NCBI GenBank assembly: GCA_937801655.1
Contig: CALMWC010000007.1
Span: forward strand, 1 to 64,000
From: an uncultured Gammaproteobacteria bacterium
Lineage (GTDB): Bacteria > Pseudomonadota > Gammaproteobacteria > Steroidobacterales > UBA11654
Length of the DNA stretch: 64,000 bases
Direction of reading: 5' to 3'
This document shows positions 17,448 through 26,264 of this stretch, piece by piece. Made by a program: the position numbers and the translations under genes. Position 1 is the first letter of the stretch. Each line of letters opens with the position of its first letter. The notes under the pieces were generated by a model. That model searched no databases. It saw only the letters and a program-made list of their open reading frames with translations, and was not told the origin of the DNA.

Positions 17448-18116
17448 CTAACTGCCTGGCTTTACAACGCCAATCCATACTTCAACAAAAAGAAGAAACC
17501 AGATTGTTAGGACGAATATCCGAGCTTTCGATAAACTAGCAGCCATGGCAATATCATCGGCTTCATTGATATTGTCTGTAACAATGTTATGAATGCCTGT
17601 GATGAAACCTCCAATGTATTTTCTGATCATAATTCCACAAAATATCAGAGCAGCAAAAACAATAAGTTTTGCACCTACCCAAGGATTTTCAGCTAAACGA
17701 TCTGTGAATATGAATGCATAAGTTACTGAGGCAATCAGTGTGAACACCATAATCCACCTAAAGTAATAATCAATCTTGGTCATTTTCTTTACCAAGTCAG
17801 TGCCTTCATTGAAATGGATATAAATAAGTGCACAAGTCCAAATTGGACCCAATAGGATTATTCCTATCATCTGCCACAGCGGGTGTTCAATTCCATAGTA
17901 ATGCGTCAAAATTCCACCAACGGTTAACATAAGGCTTAAGCAAAGTCTTGGAATGAGGTCTAGATTCATCATAATAGTGCCTGCAGCTTGTCTAGCTCCT
18001 CTGGATAGTTTCGGATTGATCGCAAATCCACTGGAATAAAAAACTCCAATATCGCCTCCCAGCCAGTAAGCAAAAAGAAGTAGATGTAAAAGTAGTGCTA
18101 TATCTTGTCCTGACAT
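17448..18116 (-). CDS. hypothetical integral membrane protein (CopD-like architecture)
   Basis: A start at 18116 is chosen because GGGGGA lies just upstream and because it avoids overlapping the preceding gene; a longer frame to 18188 would run into that gene. The product is about 222 residues with six or seven hydrophobic segments and histidines in the first and third helices (LLLHLLLFAYWLGGD, ILTHYYGIEHP). This resembles CopD/HPP-type membrane proteins or heme-binding four-helix proteins, but I cannot assign it. It may be translationally linked to the oxidoreductase gene upstream on the same strand. Confidence 0.7.
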   Translation of the reverse strand: MSGQDIALLLHLLLFAYWLGGDIGVFYSSGFAINPKLSRGARQAAGTIMMNLDLIPRLCLSLMLTVGGILTHYYGIEHPLWQMIGIILLGPIWTCALIYIHFNEGTDLVKKMTKIDYYFRWIMVFTLIASVTYAFIFTDRLAENPWVGAKLIVFAALIFCGIMIRKYIGGFITGIHNIVTDNINEADDIAMAASLSKARIFVLTIWFLLFVEVWIGVVKPGS

Positions 18117-18133
18117 ATTAATCCCCCAATTAA

Positions 18134-19132
18134 TTAGTTTATAGTGATAATTGTTTTTCCAAAATTTTCTCCACGCATCAATGAACAAAAATGCATAGGT
18201 GTGTTTTCAATACCAAAGACCTCATCTTCTATGTAGTTTATTTTACCCTCTTTTAGCCACTGTGAAGCAAGTGTAATGAATTCTTGTTGTTTGTCATAAT
18301 GATCATAAACCACAACCCCTTTAATGCTCGCTCTAGATCCAACAATTGGACCTAAGTTTGGTCCTGGTGGAGGCGTCGCTAGATTATATTGAGTCATGAA
18401 ACCACATAAAACGATTCTCGCAAACATTGCTAGATTCTTAGTCATGATATCAAGAGTTTCACCACCCACATTATCATAGTAGATATCTAGACCATTGGGG
18501 CAGACCTCCTTGATCCTTTCACTCAAATTTTCAGTTTTATAATTAATGCATTCAGCAAAGCCAAATTTTTCCTTAACCACATTACATTTCTCTTCACTAC
18601 CAGCAATACCTATAGCTTTAGCGCCATGTATTTGTGCAATTTGACCAACCATACAACCCACAGGGCCACTGGCTGCTGAGACAACAACTACATCGTCTTT
18701 TTTCGGTTCACCATAAACCAGTAAGCCTGCATAAGCTGTTAAGCCAGGCATGCCCAGTATTCCTAGATTGGTACTGAGAGGAGCTGATGAAGGGTCTATT
18801 TTTCTAATACCTTCACCATCCGATACCCCATATTCTTGCCACCCATTAGAACACATGATTATTTCCCCAACTTGGATATCACTATTTTTTGAGTCAATGA
18901 CTTTTGCTATTGTTCTACCTACAATGGTGTCTCCAATGTTTACTTTTTCAGCATAGATATGCTTACCAGTGATTACGCCTCGTATATAAGGGTCTAGTGA
19001 AAGATGGATAGTTTTTGTAAGAACCTCATTTTTCCTAAGTTCTGGTAACGGACTTTCAACTAATTTGAAATCACTCTCTTTAGGTATACCTATAGGAGTC
19101 TTTTTCAAGACAATTTTTTTATTCATTGACAA
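18134..19132 (-). CDS. zinc-independent NADP-dependent MDR oxidoreductase (CurA/prostaglandin-reductase-like)
   Basis: The 332-residue medium-chain reductase has the N-terminal substrate domain (KTIHLSLDPYIRGVITG) of the CurA and leukotriene-B4 12-hydroxydehydrogenase group. The Rossmann motif is VVSAASGPVGCMVGQIAQIHGAKAIGIAGSEEKC near residues 145-178. The signature DIYYDNVGGETLDIM follows. Zinc ligands of alcohol dehydrogenases are missing. Such enzymes reduce the double bond of alpha,beta-unsaturated aldehydes or ketones using NADPH. It follows the peroxiredoxin gene by 8 bases, so the two may form a small oxidative/carbonyl stress unit. Confidence 0.9.
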   Translation of the reverse strand: MSMNKKIVLKKTPIGIPKESDFKLVESPLPELRKNEVLTKTIHLSLDPYIRGVITGKHIYAEKVNIGDTIVGRTIAKVIDSKNSDIQVGEIIMCSNGWQEYGVSDGEGIRKIDPSSAPLSTNLGILGMPGLTAYAGLLVYGEPKKDDVVVVSAASGPVGCMVGQIAQIHGAKAIGIAGSEEKCNVVKEKFGFAECINYKTENLSERIKEVCPNGLDIYYDNVGGETLDIMTKNLAMFARIVLCGFMTQYNLATPPPGPNLGPIVGSRASIKGVVVYDHYDKQQEFITLASQWLKEGKINYIEDEVFGIENTPMHFCSLMRGENFGKTIITIN

Positions 19133-19140
19133 AATCTCAG

Positions 19141-19620
19141 TTAGATTTGTTCAAGCATATACTCGCAACTGCTGACTTCAAAACCGCCCTCTTCAACATT
19201 GAGTATTTCAATGACACCGTCATTAGCAACTAAGGAGAAGCGTTGTGATCGTGAGCCCATTCCAAAACCTGATGCATCAAGTTCTAATCCAAGAGCTGCT
19301 GTAAATTCCCCATTTCCATCAGCTAACATCATTACTTTACCATCGGCTCCTTGACTTTTGCCCCATGCATCCATTACAAAAACATCATTAACAGAGATAC
19401 AAGCAACAGTATCGATACCTTTGTCTGTTAATTGATGTGCCTGATTCACAAATCCAGGTAAATGTTCTTGTGAGCAAGTTGGTGTGAAAGCTCCTGGAAC
19501 TGCAAATAATGCAACTCTTTTGCCTTCGAATAAGTCTGTAAAACTTACGGGTGTAGGTCCTTCATTAGTCATTGTTGTAAGGCTAATCTCTGGAATTCTA
19601 TCTCCTGCACTGATTGTCAT
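19141..19620 (-). CDS. peroxiredoxin, Prx5-type
   Basis: This 159-residue peroxidase has the Prx5 active site PGAFTPTCSQEHLPGF, with the peroxidatic Cys at residue 49 and a possible resolving Cys near residue 152 (SSCEYMLEQI). The catalytic Thr (TPTC) is present, and the DAWGKSQGADGKVMMLADGNGEF block is typical of bacterial Prx5/AhpE-like enzymes that use glutathione or glutaredoxin. It is cytosolic; no signal peptide is seen. It would remove H2O2 and alkyl hydroperoxides. It is the first gene of a pair with the CurA-like reductase. Confidence 0.93.
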   Translation of the reverse strand: MTISAGDRIPEISLTTMTNEGPTPVSFTDLFEGKRVALFAVPGAFTPTCSQEHLPGFVNQAHQLTDKGIDTVACISVNDVFVMDAWGKSQGADGKVMMLADGNGEFTAALGLELDASGFGMGSRSQRFSLVANDGVIEILNVEEGGFEVSSCEYMLEQI

Positions 19621-19687
19621 AGTAATCTCCTTAATTGATATTTATTCTTTAACGGTAAATTTTAGCTATATCTTATTACATAAAAGT

Positions 19688-20947
19688 TTATTGAACCATA
19701 AATAATGCAATCCTAGGAACAAACGATACCAACATTAATCCAACTAACATAATGATTAAAAATGGTATTACCGCCTTGCAAACAGTCCAAAAGCTCTCTT
19801 TGAAAACTCCCATAGCAACTATCAGGTTGAGCCCCAATGGCGGAGTTAAGTAACCAATTTCAAGATTCATGACCATGATAATTCCAAAATGAATCGGATC
19901 AATTCCTTGTGACTCTGCAATTGGATTAAGCATAGGAGCTAGAATTAGTATTGCAGAACCTATGTCGATAATACAGCCTATCAATAGTAGAAAAAGATTA
20001 ATTCCTAAAAGAGCAGAAACAGGATTGTCGATTCTTTGACTGAGCCAAGCCACTAGACTTTGAGGTACTTCTTCATAAGTTAAAAAAACATTCAAGCTGA
20101 GAGCTATCATTAAAACTGGAAACAAAGAACCTAATAGCTTAGTTGTGTCTGATACCACATCAAATAAAACTTTAAACTTCATTTCTTTGTGGATGAATAT
20201 TTCTATAACAATAGAATAAACAACCGCAACAGCAGCTGATTCAGTTGCTGTAAAGTAGCCTGTATAGATGCCTCCTAGGATGATTATTGGCATGAGTAAT
20301 GCCCAAATGCCATTTTGAAGAGTTTTTAGAATATATTTTATATCCCATTTACCTTCTCGGTGTCCAAAATTCTGCAAGATCGCATAACCCAACATAAGAA
20401 AAGTCAGTAACAATGCAGGCATTATTCCTGCAATAAATAAATCACCTATGGAGGTTTGAGTCATTATTCCATAGAGAATAAGTGGAATACTTGGTGGGAC
20501 TACGATACCTAAAGTACCTGCAGCACATAATGCACCTAGAGCGAATTTTTTTGGATAACCGGCATTGAGCAACGCAGGATACATAAGCGTACCTATGGCT
20601 AATAATGTCACGGTACCGGATCCTGAAACTGCAGCAAAAGCTGCGCACGAGAGAATTGTTGCAATAGCTAAGCCACCTGGAATCGGAGCTGTAAGTGCCG
20701 TCATTAAATCTATCAGTCTTGAAGCCATGCCGCCTTTCGACATTATATTTCCTGCCAGTATGAATAGAGGAATAGATAAAAGAATATCTTTATTAGCAGC
20801 ATCCCATGCATCAACGACTATATTGCTGATTACAGCATCACCAAAAGCCCAGTAAGAATAGGCAGTAACAGTACCTAGAATGACTATTAGATTTTGTCTT
20901 AGTAAAAATAAAACAATAATGATAATGGGTAAGAGTATCGTAGTCAT
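19688..20947 (-). CDS. TRAP transporter large permease (DctM-like)
   Basis: The 419-residue membrane protein has about 12 hydrophobic segments and the DctM signatures LSIPLFILAGNIMSKGGMASRLI, CAAFAAVSGSGTVTLLAIGTLMYP and GIVVPPSIPLILYGIMTQTSIGDLFIAGIMPALLL. It couples uptake of an organic acid to a Na+ gradient, using a periplasmic binding protein. It follows the small permease by 18 bases. No DctP-type binding protein gene is present within the window, so the substrate cannot be guessed from a partner. Confidence 0.92.
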   Translation of the reverse strand: MTTILLPIIIIVLFLLRQNLIVILGTVTAYSYWAFGDAVISNIVVDAWDAANKDILLSIPLFILAGNIMSKGGMASRLIDLMTALTAPIPGGLAIATILSCAAFAAVSGSGTVTLLAIGTLMYPALLNAGYPKKFALGALCAAGTLGIVVPPSIPLILYGIMTQTSIGDLFIAGIMPALLLTFLMLGYAILQNFGHREGKWDIKYILKTLQNGIWALLMPIIILGGIYTGYFTATESAAVAVVYSIVIEIFIHKEMKFKVLFDVVSDTTKLLGSLFPVLMIALSLNVFLTYEEVPQSLVAWLSQRIDNPVSALLGINLFLLLIGCIIDIGSAILILAPMLNPIAESQGIDPIHFGIIMVMNLEIGYLTPPLGLNLIVAMGVFKESFWTVCKAVIPFLIIMLVGLMLVSFVPRIALFMVQ

Positions 20948-20965
20948 GAATTGCTTGAAGTAGAT

Positions 20966-21463
20966 TTATTCATATTCAATAGCCTCATTTTGAGGTCTAT
21001 ATTTAGGATGAATTGCATAAATTGAATGTCTCATCGCAGCTATCAGAAAAGCGATTGGTATAACCATCTGGAAGGGCCAGATAGCCATTCTTAATACAAT
21101 TGATTGCACATCGTCTCTAAAAGTTTCTGCGACCACTTGGAAGGCAATGAGTGCAAAGAGCAAACAAAAAAGAGACATAAAACCTTCTTGTAACCTTATT
21201 AATAAAGGCTCCATTCTTTTTGGAAGCCAGCTGTCAGCAAATTTTGGTCGTAGGTGAGCACCTTCAGAAGATGCAACTCCCAAGCCAAACATAACAACAA
21301 ACAGATTGGCATAGACCCCCACTTGCCTAGACCAATGCAGCCCAGTCCCAGTAATTTCTCTAATAGCCACATCAGTAAACATGACACTAACCAAAACTAG
21401 AAAAGCAAAAAATGTAATGGATTTCTCAAATGTTGTTAATAATTTTAAAGTTTGTTTAATCAT
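20966..21463 (-). CDS. TRAP transporter small permease (DctQ-like)
   Basis: The 165-residue protein has four predicted transmembrane helices and the typical spacing of DctQ (LVLVSVMFTDVAIREITGTGLHWSRQ ... GLGVASSEGAHLRPKFADSWLPKR). It assembles with the DctM-like protein encoded just downstream. The upstream region to the divergent aldehyde dehydrogenase gene is only 64 bases and must carry both promoters. Confidence 0.85.
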   Translation of the reverse strand: MIKQTLKLLTTFEKSITFFAFLVLVSVMFTDVAIREITGTGLHWSRQVGVYANLFVVMFGLGVASSEGAHLRPKFADSWLPKRMEPLLIRLQEGFMSLFCLLFALIAFQVVAETFRDDVQSIVLRMAIWPFQMVIPIAFLIAAMRHSIYAIHPKYRPQNEAIEYE

Positions 21464-21527
21464 GAGATATTTTCATTGTAAACTATGAACTAAGAAAAAA
21501 TCATATGAATTAAAAAAAGGATTCTTT

Positions 21528-23033
21528 ATGACAAATGACCAACAATTTACTATTTCTGATGAAGTAAAAGAATTTCTAAATTCCAATCATCAACTTTTAA
21601 TTAATGGCGAATGGATGCCCTCTTCTTCAAATGAAAAAATTGAAGTTTTTGATCCTGCAAATGAACAACTTTTAACAGAAGTTGATTCTGGTAATGCAGC
21701 AGATATTGATGCTGCTGTGGGTGCTGCTAGAAAAGCATTGACTGGAGAGTGGTCAAAAATAACTTCACATGATCGTGCTCGTATGCTTGATCGTTTGGCA
21801 GATGATATTGAGGCTAACTTTTCAGTATTATCAGAAATAGAAGTCCTTGATAATGGTATGCCGCTGGAATTGGCTCAGTATTCAATTGCCAGTCATGGCA
21901 CAACACTGCTGAGATATTTTGCAAGCTGGGCTAATAAACTTCATGGACAGACAATTCCAGTCTCACCAGCAGGTGCTATCAACGGAGAATCACTGACATA
22001 CACTAGAAAAGAACCAATCGGAGTTGTGGGCGCAATTATCCCTTGGAACTCTCCACTCATATTTGCCATACTCAAACTAGGTCCAGCTTTAGCAGCTGGC
22101 TGCACAATTGTCTTGAAGCCTGCTGAATTGACTCCAATATCGGCTTTATTTTTAGGCAAACTGATACAAAAATCTGGGATCCCTCCGGGCGTTGTTAATA
22201 TTGTTACCGGTTATGGGGAAACAGCAGGTCAAGCGCTATCAGAACATCCTGGTGTTGATAAGATAACATTCACGGGTTCGACTGAAGTGGGTAAGAAAAT
22301 TGTTGAAGCCTCTATTGGGAATCTTAAAAAAGTAACCCTTGAGCTTGGAGGTAAAAATCCTGTAGTGATTTTTCCTGATGCTGATTTAGAAAAAGCCATA
22401 CCAGGAGCAGCGCGTGCTTGTTTTTTTCTTCAAGGCCAGAATTGTATGGCTGGTACTCGATTGTTTGTGCATGAGGATATTTATCAAGTTGTAATTGCTG
22501 GTATTAAAGAAATGGCTGAGGCTTTTACAATTGGACATGGGCTTATTCCTGGTAATGATTTTGGACCATTGATTTCTAAAACTCAAAAAGAAAGAGTTAT
22601 GTCTTATATAGGTATAGGCCTTGAAGAAGGTGCTGAACTTTTAACGGGTGGAAATTCTTATGGCGATCAAGGCCATTTTGTCCAACCAACAATTTTCTCT
22701 AACGTAGATGGAGGCATGAGGATTGCTAAGGAAGAGATATTTGGACCAGTTTTGTGTGCCCAATCATTTTCCAGTCAAGATTTAGAAAAAATTGCATCAG
22801 AAGCCAATGACACACCTTACGGTTTATCGGGAAGTGTATGGTCGCAAGATATCTCAATTGCACATAAGATGGCTATGCTTATTGATGCTGGACAGGTCAG
22901 TATTAATTGCCATGCTGCGGTTGATCCCGCCATACCTTTTGGTGGCAACAAGCAGTCTGGATGGGGAAGAGAATTTGGTGCAGAAGGCCTAGAAGCTTAC
23001 TTGAAGACAAAGGCAACCACAGTTATATTTTAG
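21528..23033 (+). CDS. NAD(P)-dependent aldehyde dehydrogenase
   Basis: A 501-residue class I/II-like ALDH with all catalytic residues in place: Asn174 in IPWNSP, Glu272 in LELGG, and the nucleophile Cys306 in LQGQNC. The C-terminal PFGG.KQSGWGREFG motif is present. It oxidises an aldehyde to the acid, or to an acyl product in a pathway. The specific aldehyde cannot be read. It ends 1 base before the converging SDR gene, so the two have no terminator between them. Confidence 0.95.
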   Translation: MTNDQQFTISDEVKEFLNSNHQLLINGEWMPSSSNEKIEVFDPANEQLLTEVDSGNAADIDAAVGAARKALTGEWSKITSHDRARMLDRLADDIEANFSVLSEIEVLDNGMPLELAQYSIASHGTTLLRYFASWANKLHGQTIPVSPAGAINGESLTYTRKEPIGVVGAIIPWNSPLIFAILKLGPALAAGCTIVLKPAELTPISALFLGKLIQKSGIPPGVVNIVTGYGETAGQALSEHPGVDKITFTGSTEVGKKIVEASIGNLKKVTLELGGKNPVVIFPDADLEKAIPGAARACFFLQGQNCMAGTRLFVHEDIYQVVIAGIKEMAEAFTIGHGLIPGNDFGPLISKTQKERVMSYIGIGLEEGAELLTGGNSYGDQGHFVQPTIFSNVDGGMRIAKEEIFGPVLCAQSFSSQDLEKIASEANDTPYGLSGSVWSQDISIAHKMAMLIDAGQVSINCHAAVDPAIPFGGNKQSGWGREFGAEGLEAYLKTKATTVIF

Positions 23034-23034
23034 T

Positions 23035-23745
23035 CTACCAAGCAACCTCTTTGCCAAAGCGATCAAGAAACATTCCGCTATTATTAGGTGTTAAAGTTTC
23101 AAACATATTTTGTTGGTTCTCAACACTATCATCGGCTTCAACTTCTGCTGTATCACCGCCCAGATAAGTTTTACACCAACCGGGTGCTAATGCGATGGTA
23201 ATAATATCTTTCCAATCATTAGCCATACCTTTAGCAATAATATTAAGCCCCGATTTACTAGCTCTATAAGAATAAAGTCCGCCAAAGTTATTTTGTGCTA
23301 CAGAGCCTAGGTCACTTGACATCATAACTAGGATTTTTTTTTCACTGTTTGCAATGTGATCATGAAAAGCTGTAGCAACCTTAAAAGGTGATAATAAATT
23401 TACTTCAATGATAGTTCGCCATATTTCATAATCCATATTATCAATTTTCTGATATTCCATGGCTCCCGGCATGCCTTCTGGCCCTAGGATTCCTGCATTA
23501 TTAATAAGAACATCAATAGCCGTATCTTGGTAATTATTGGCAAGGCTATCGATAGAATGATGATTAGTTACATCAAGTTTTTCTATAATGAAGTTTTCTC
23601 CATATTTATTCTGAAGATCCAATAAGTAATCTGCTTTTTCAGGATTTCTTGCACATGCTATAACTTTCCAGCCCTTATTAGCATATTGCTTAACATGTTC
23701 AAAACCCAAGCCTCTATTAGCTCCAGTAACAAAAACAGTTGGCAT
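23035..23745 (-). CDS. SDR-family oxidoreductase (C-factor/CsgA-like)
   Basis: This 236-residue short-chain dehydrogenase has the cofactor motif TGANRGLG (residues 7-14), NNAGIL, and a YRASK catalytic segment (Tyr-x-x-x-Lys) with a preceding SSDLGS serine. The pattern is like CsgA/C-factor-type SDRs, which take NAD(P)H and a carbonyl or fatty-acyl substrate. It has a good ribosome site (AAAGGAG). The ALDH gene converges on it. The substrate is unknown. Confidence 0.85.
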   Translation of the reverse strand: MPTVFVTGANRGLGFEHVKQYANKGWKVIACARNPEKADYLLDLQNKYGENFIIEKLDVTNHHSIDSLANNYQDTAIDVLINNAGILGPEGMPGAMEYQKIDNMDYEIWRTIIEVNLLSPFKVATAFHDHIANSEKKILVMMSSDLGSVAQNNFGGLYSYRASKSGLNIIAKGMANDWKDIITIALAPGWCKTYLGGDTAEVEADDSVENQQNMFETLTPNNSGMFLDRFGKEVAW

Positions 23746-23829
23746 ACATTTCTCCTTTTAAGAATTTGAAAATAAGATCATAATAACAGAATAGATATTT
23801 CATTATAAAAATAACATAGAGGAAAAGGC

Positions 23830-24411
23830 ATGCCAAAATCTGATTATATTTCATCGCTTGAAATGAATAAAATTATTAAAACAGATCACCTAAAACCTGA
23901 AACCCAAAAGTATTTTAACGAATGCAAAGATAAGCTTGGGTTTATTCCTAATGTTCTATTGGCCTATAGTTTTGATGAGAAGAAATTAGATCATTTTATG
24001 GGATTTTATAACAACCTAATGCTGGATGATTCAGGACTTACAAAACTTGAGCGTGAAATGATAGCTGTTGTTGTTTCTTCTTATAATCGGTGTCACTATT
24101 GTATAGTTGCTCATGGGGCAGCGGTTAGACATCTGTCAAAAGATCCATCTTTAGGAGAAGTATTGGTTTCAAATTACAAAGCTGCCTCTCTTGATCATAG
24201 ACAGAAAGCTATGTTAGATTTTTCATGGAAAATGACTGATTCACCCGAGTCTATAAGTGAAGATGATAGAGTGAAGCTACGCCAGAGTGGCTTTACTGAT
24301 GAAGATATTTGGGATATTGCAGCCGTGGCATCATTTTATAATATGAGTAACAGAATGGCGGCTGCATTAGACCTCAAGCCAAATCCTGAATATCATTCAA
24401 AGGCAAGGTAA
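23830..24411 (+). CDS. peroxidase-related AhpD/carboxymuconolactone-decarboxylase-family protein
   Basis: The 193-residue protein belongs to the AhpD-like superfamily. It carries the CxxC thiol pair in RCHYCIVAHGAAVRH, with the adjacent His forming the AhpD-type relay, and LTKLEREMIAVVVSSYNRC. It is helical and probably oligomeric. Members reduce or relay peroxide or disulfide equivalents, though many are uncharacterised. The M24 peptidase-like gene starts 4 bases later, so the two are probably one transcript. The divergent SDR start lies 84 bases upstream. Confidence 0.85.
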   Translation: MPKSDYISSLEMNKIIKTDHLKPETQKYFNECKDKLGFIPNVLLAYSFDEKKLDHFMGFYNNLMLDDSGLTKLEREMIAVVVSSYNRCHYCIVAHGAAVRHLSKDPSLGEVLVSNYKAASLDHRQKAMLDFSWKMTDSPESISEDDRVKLRQSGFTDEDIWDIAAVASFYNMSNRMAAALDLKPNPEYHSKAR

Positions 24412-24415
24412 CATT

Positions 24416-25660
24416 ATGTCAGTTAAGTTGGTTAATCAAACAAGAGTAGAATCAATTCTTGATCGTGAGGGGATTGATGGATTGGTTGTAGTGAACCCCA
24501 TAAACTTTTACTACTTTTCAGGTTATTGGGGATTTTTTAATACACCATCAGGCTTCGATGGTTCTTACTTTTCAGTATTACCAAGAAATTCTGATAAAAA
24601 ACCATCTATGGTTATCCCTGCCTTAGAGATTAGAAGAATTGAGACAAAAGGTTGGCCATGGATAAAAAATATTTTTGCCTATACTTCAGATGGTGATGGT
24701 CATTCCTTTGATGATAATTCGCCAAAAGGAATAGACTATGAAGGTTGGCCAATAAATCAAACAGCAAAATTAACAAAGCGTGAAGAAAGCTGGAAGAGTA
24801 TAGTCGAGAATTTTAAGGATAGTTACAGTGAAAATTCTTTTCAAGCTTTGGTTAGAGCCATTAAATCTTCTCATTTAGATGGTAAGAGAATCTTAATAGA
24901 CGATTTGAGAATTGAGAGATGGCTTGAAAAAGAAAAGAATATAAATGTTGAATGTATGTATAAACCTCACTTATTCAATGAGATGCGAATGGTGAAAACC
25001 GAAAATGAAATTAAGATTCTACAAAAGGCAGCAATCATAAATGAAGAGGCAATGCTTAGTGCAATTAATTTTATGAAAGAAGATTTAAAATGGAGTGATC
25101 TTGAAAATCATTATATGAGTGAGATAGCAAAAAGAGGGGGTAGAGGTGTATATCTTATGTGCGGTGTTGGAGAGCTGCCAGATGGAAGATGCAGAAAACA
25201 TGAACCCATTATGTTTGATGCTTTGGGACAGTTTGAGCGCTATCATGGTGATTTCGGACGATGTGCAGTAATAAAGAACCCAACACAAGAACATATTGAG
25301 AAACATCAATCCTTATTAGAGGGCTGGTCCAAAGCAAAAGAGTACCTCTATCCTGGAGCTACTTATTCACAGATCTCAAATGAAGTTGGTAATTATGTAA
25401 GAAAAGTTGGCTTTAGGAATTTTAGGAATCCAATAGTGCACAGTCTAGGACTCGAACATACGGATGACCCAAAATTATTTGGCACTCAGCCGGGTGTAAA
25501 AGAAAGCCAAGTATTGGAGAAAAATATGGTGATTAATATTGATATGCCTTTTACAGAAGTTGGTTGGGGTTCAGTTCATATGGAAGATACAATTTTAATA
25601 ACGAATGACGGTTATAAGAGATTATCAAATTCAAGTTTCGATCTGATAGTCTCAGGATAG
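24416..25660 (+). CDS. M24-family metallopeptidase-like protein (Xaa-Pro peptidase/creatinase fold)
   Basis: The 414-residue protein has a creatinase N-terminal domain (about residues 10-180) and a C-terminal pita-bread fold. Candidate metal ligands in order are Asp268 (MFDALG), Asp279 (YHGDFGR), His342 (VHSLGLEH), residue 376, and Glu390 (VHMEDT). Position 376, normally Glu in MVITIEPG-type motifs, is Asp in NMVINIDMP. The family includes prolidases, Xaa-Pro aminopeptidases, creatinase and DddP. The last can be made unlikely because its ligand pattern differs. The pairing with an AhpD-like protein gives no clear substrate. Confidence 0.8.
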   Translation: MSVKLVNQTRVESILDREGIDGLVVVNPINFYYFSGYWGFFNTPSGFDGSYFSVLPRNSDKKPSMVIPALEIRRIETKGWPWIKNIFAYTSDGDGHSFDDNSPKGIDYEGWPINQTAKLTKREESWKSIVENFKDSYSENSFQALVRAIKSSHLDGKRILIDDLRIERWLEKEKNINVECMYKPHLFNEMRMVKTENEIKILQKAAIINEEAMLSAINFMKEDLKWSDLENHYMSEIAKRGGRGVYLMCGVGELPDGRCRKHEPIMFDALGQFERYHGDFGRCAVIKNPTQEHIEKHQSLLEGWSKAKEYLYPGATYSQISNEVGNYVRKVGFRNFRNPIVHSLGLEHTDDPKLFGTQPGVKESQVLEKNMVINIDMPFTEVGWGSVHMEDTILITNDGYKRLSNSSFDLIVSG

Positions 25661-25670
25661 GTTTTACTCT

Positions 25671-26264
25671 TTAGCAAGCAACTCCCCTCCCCCAATTGGA
25701 ATAACTGGATTGATGATTGAGCAGTATTTTTCTTGGATAATTTCTATTCTCCTTTATTGCCCAGTCTGCTCTTGAACTATAAAGCTCTACATTATTCCAC
25801 CACAATTCTGGATTCTTACCCTTTGATGATGCCAATTGAATATCTTTTTTTAACCACCCTAAACCTCCATTATAAGAGCTGAGTATCATTGCCCATTGAT
25901 TGCATTCATTTTTTGTTTTAATGTTTTTATCAAGCCATTGATCAAACAGCAGCATCGCACGAATCGACCAAATTGGATTGTAGACATTGCCATTAGAAAG
26001 CTCAGGATAGAGCTCTTTCAACCAATTTGCAGTTGATGGTGTGAATTGAGTTAGGCCCTCTGCATAAGGACTTTTAGCAAGGTAATCCCATGAACTTTCT
26101 TGTTGAATCTGTGAAGCAAATAATGCAACTGGCGCATCCATTCCCCAAGTAATCCTAGAGTAACGAATCAAATCTCTTTTATATTTAAGGCTATTTCTTG
26201 GTTCGGATGCTTGGGTTGGCATGGATAGAAGTAAGAAAGTAAATAAGAAGAAAAGTTTTTTCAT
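25671..26264 (-). CDS. lytic transglycosylase (SLT fold), secreted
   Basis: The 197-residue protein has a signal peptide with a cleavage site after TQA (about residue 19). The SLT motifs are in order: catalytic Glu56 in QQESSWD, GLTQFTPSTANWL and SSYNGGLGWLKKD. It cleaves peptidoglycan glycan strands with anhydro-ring formation. The gene overlaps the end of a holin-like gene by 4 bases (26261-26264), which is a phage lysis cassette layout. A Sec signal in place of holin release would be unusual for a classic endolysin. It could be a host-domesticated lysis pair. Confidence 0.8.
   Translation of the reverse strand: MKKLFFLFTFLLLSMPTQASEPRNSLKYKRDLIRYSRITWGMDAPVALFASQIQQESSWDYLAKSPYAEGLTQFTPSTANWLKELYPELSNGNVYNPIWSIRAMLLFDQWLDKNIKTKNECNQWAMILSSYNGGLGWLKKDIQLASSKGKNPELWWNNVELYSSRADWAIKENRNYPRKILLNHQSSYSNWGRGVAC

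Noticed and set aside
24416-25660. DddP-type DMSP lyase
   Set aside because: It shares the M24 fold, but the metal-binding pattern and the motif MVINIDMP differ from DddP, so a DMSP role is not supported.
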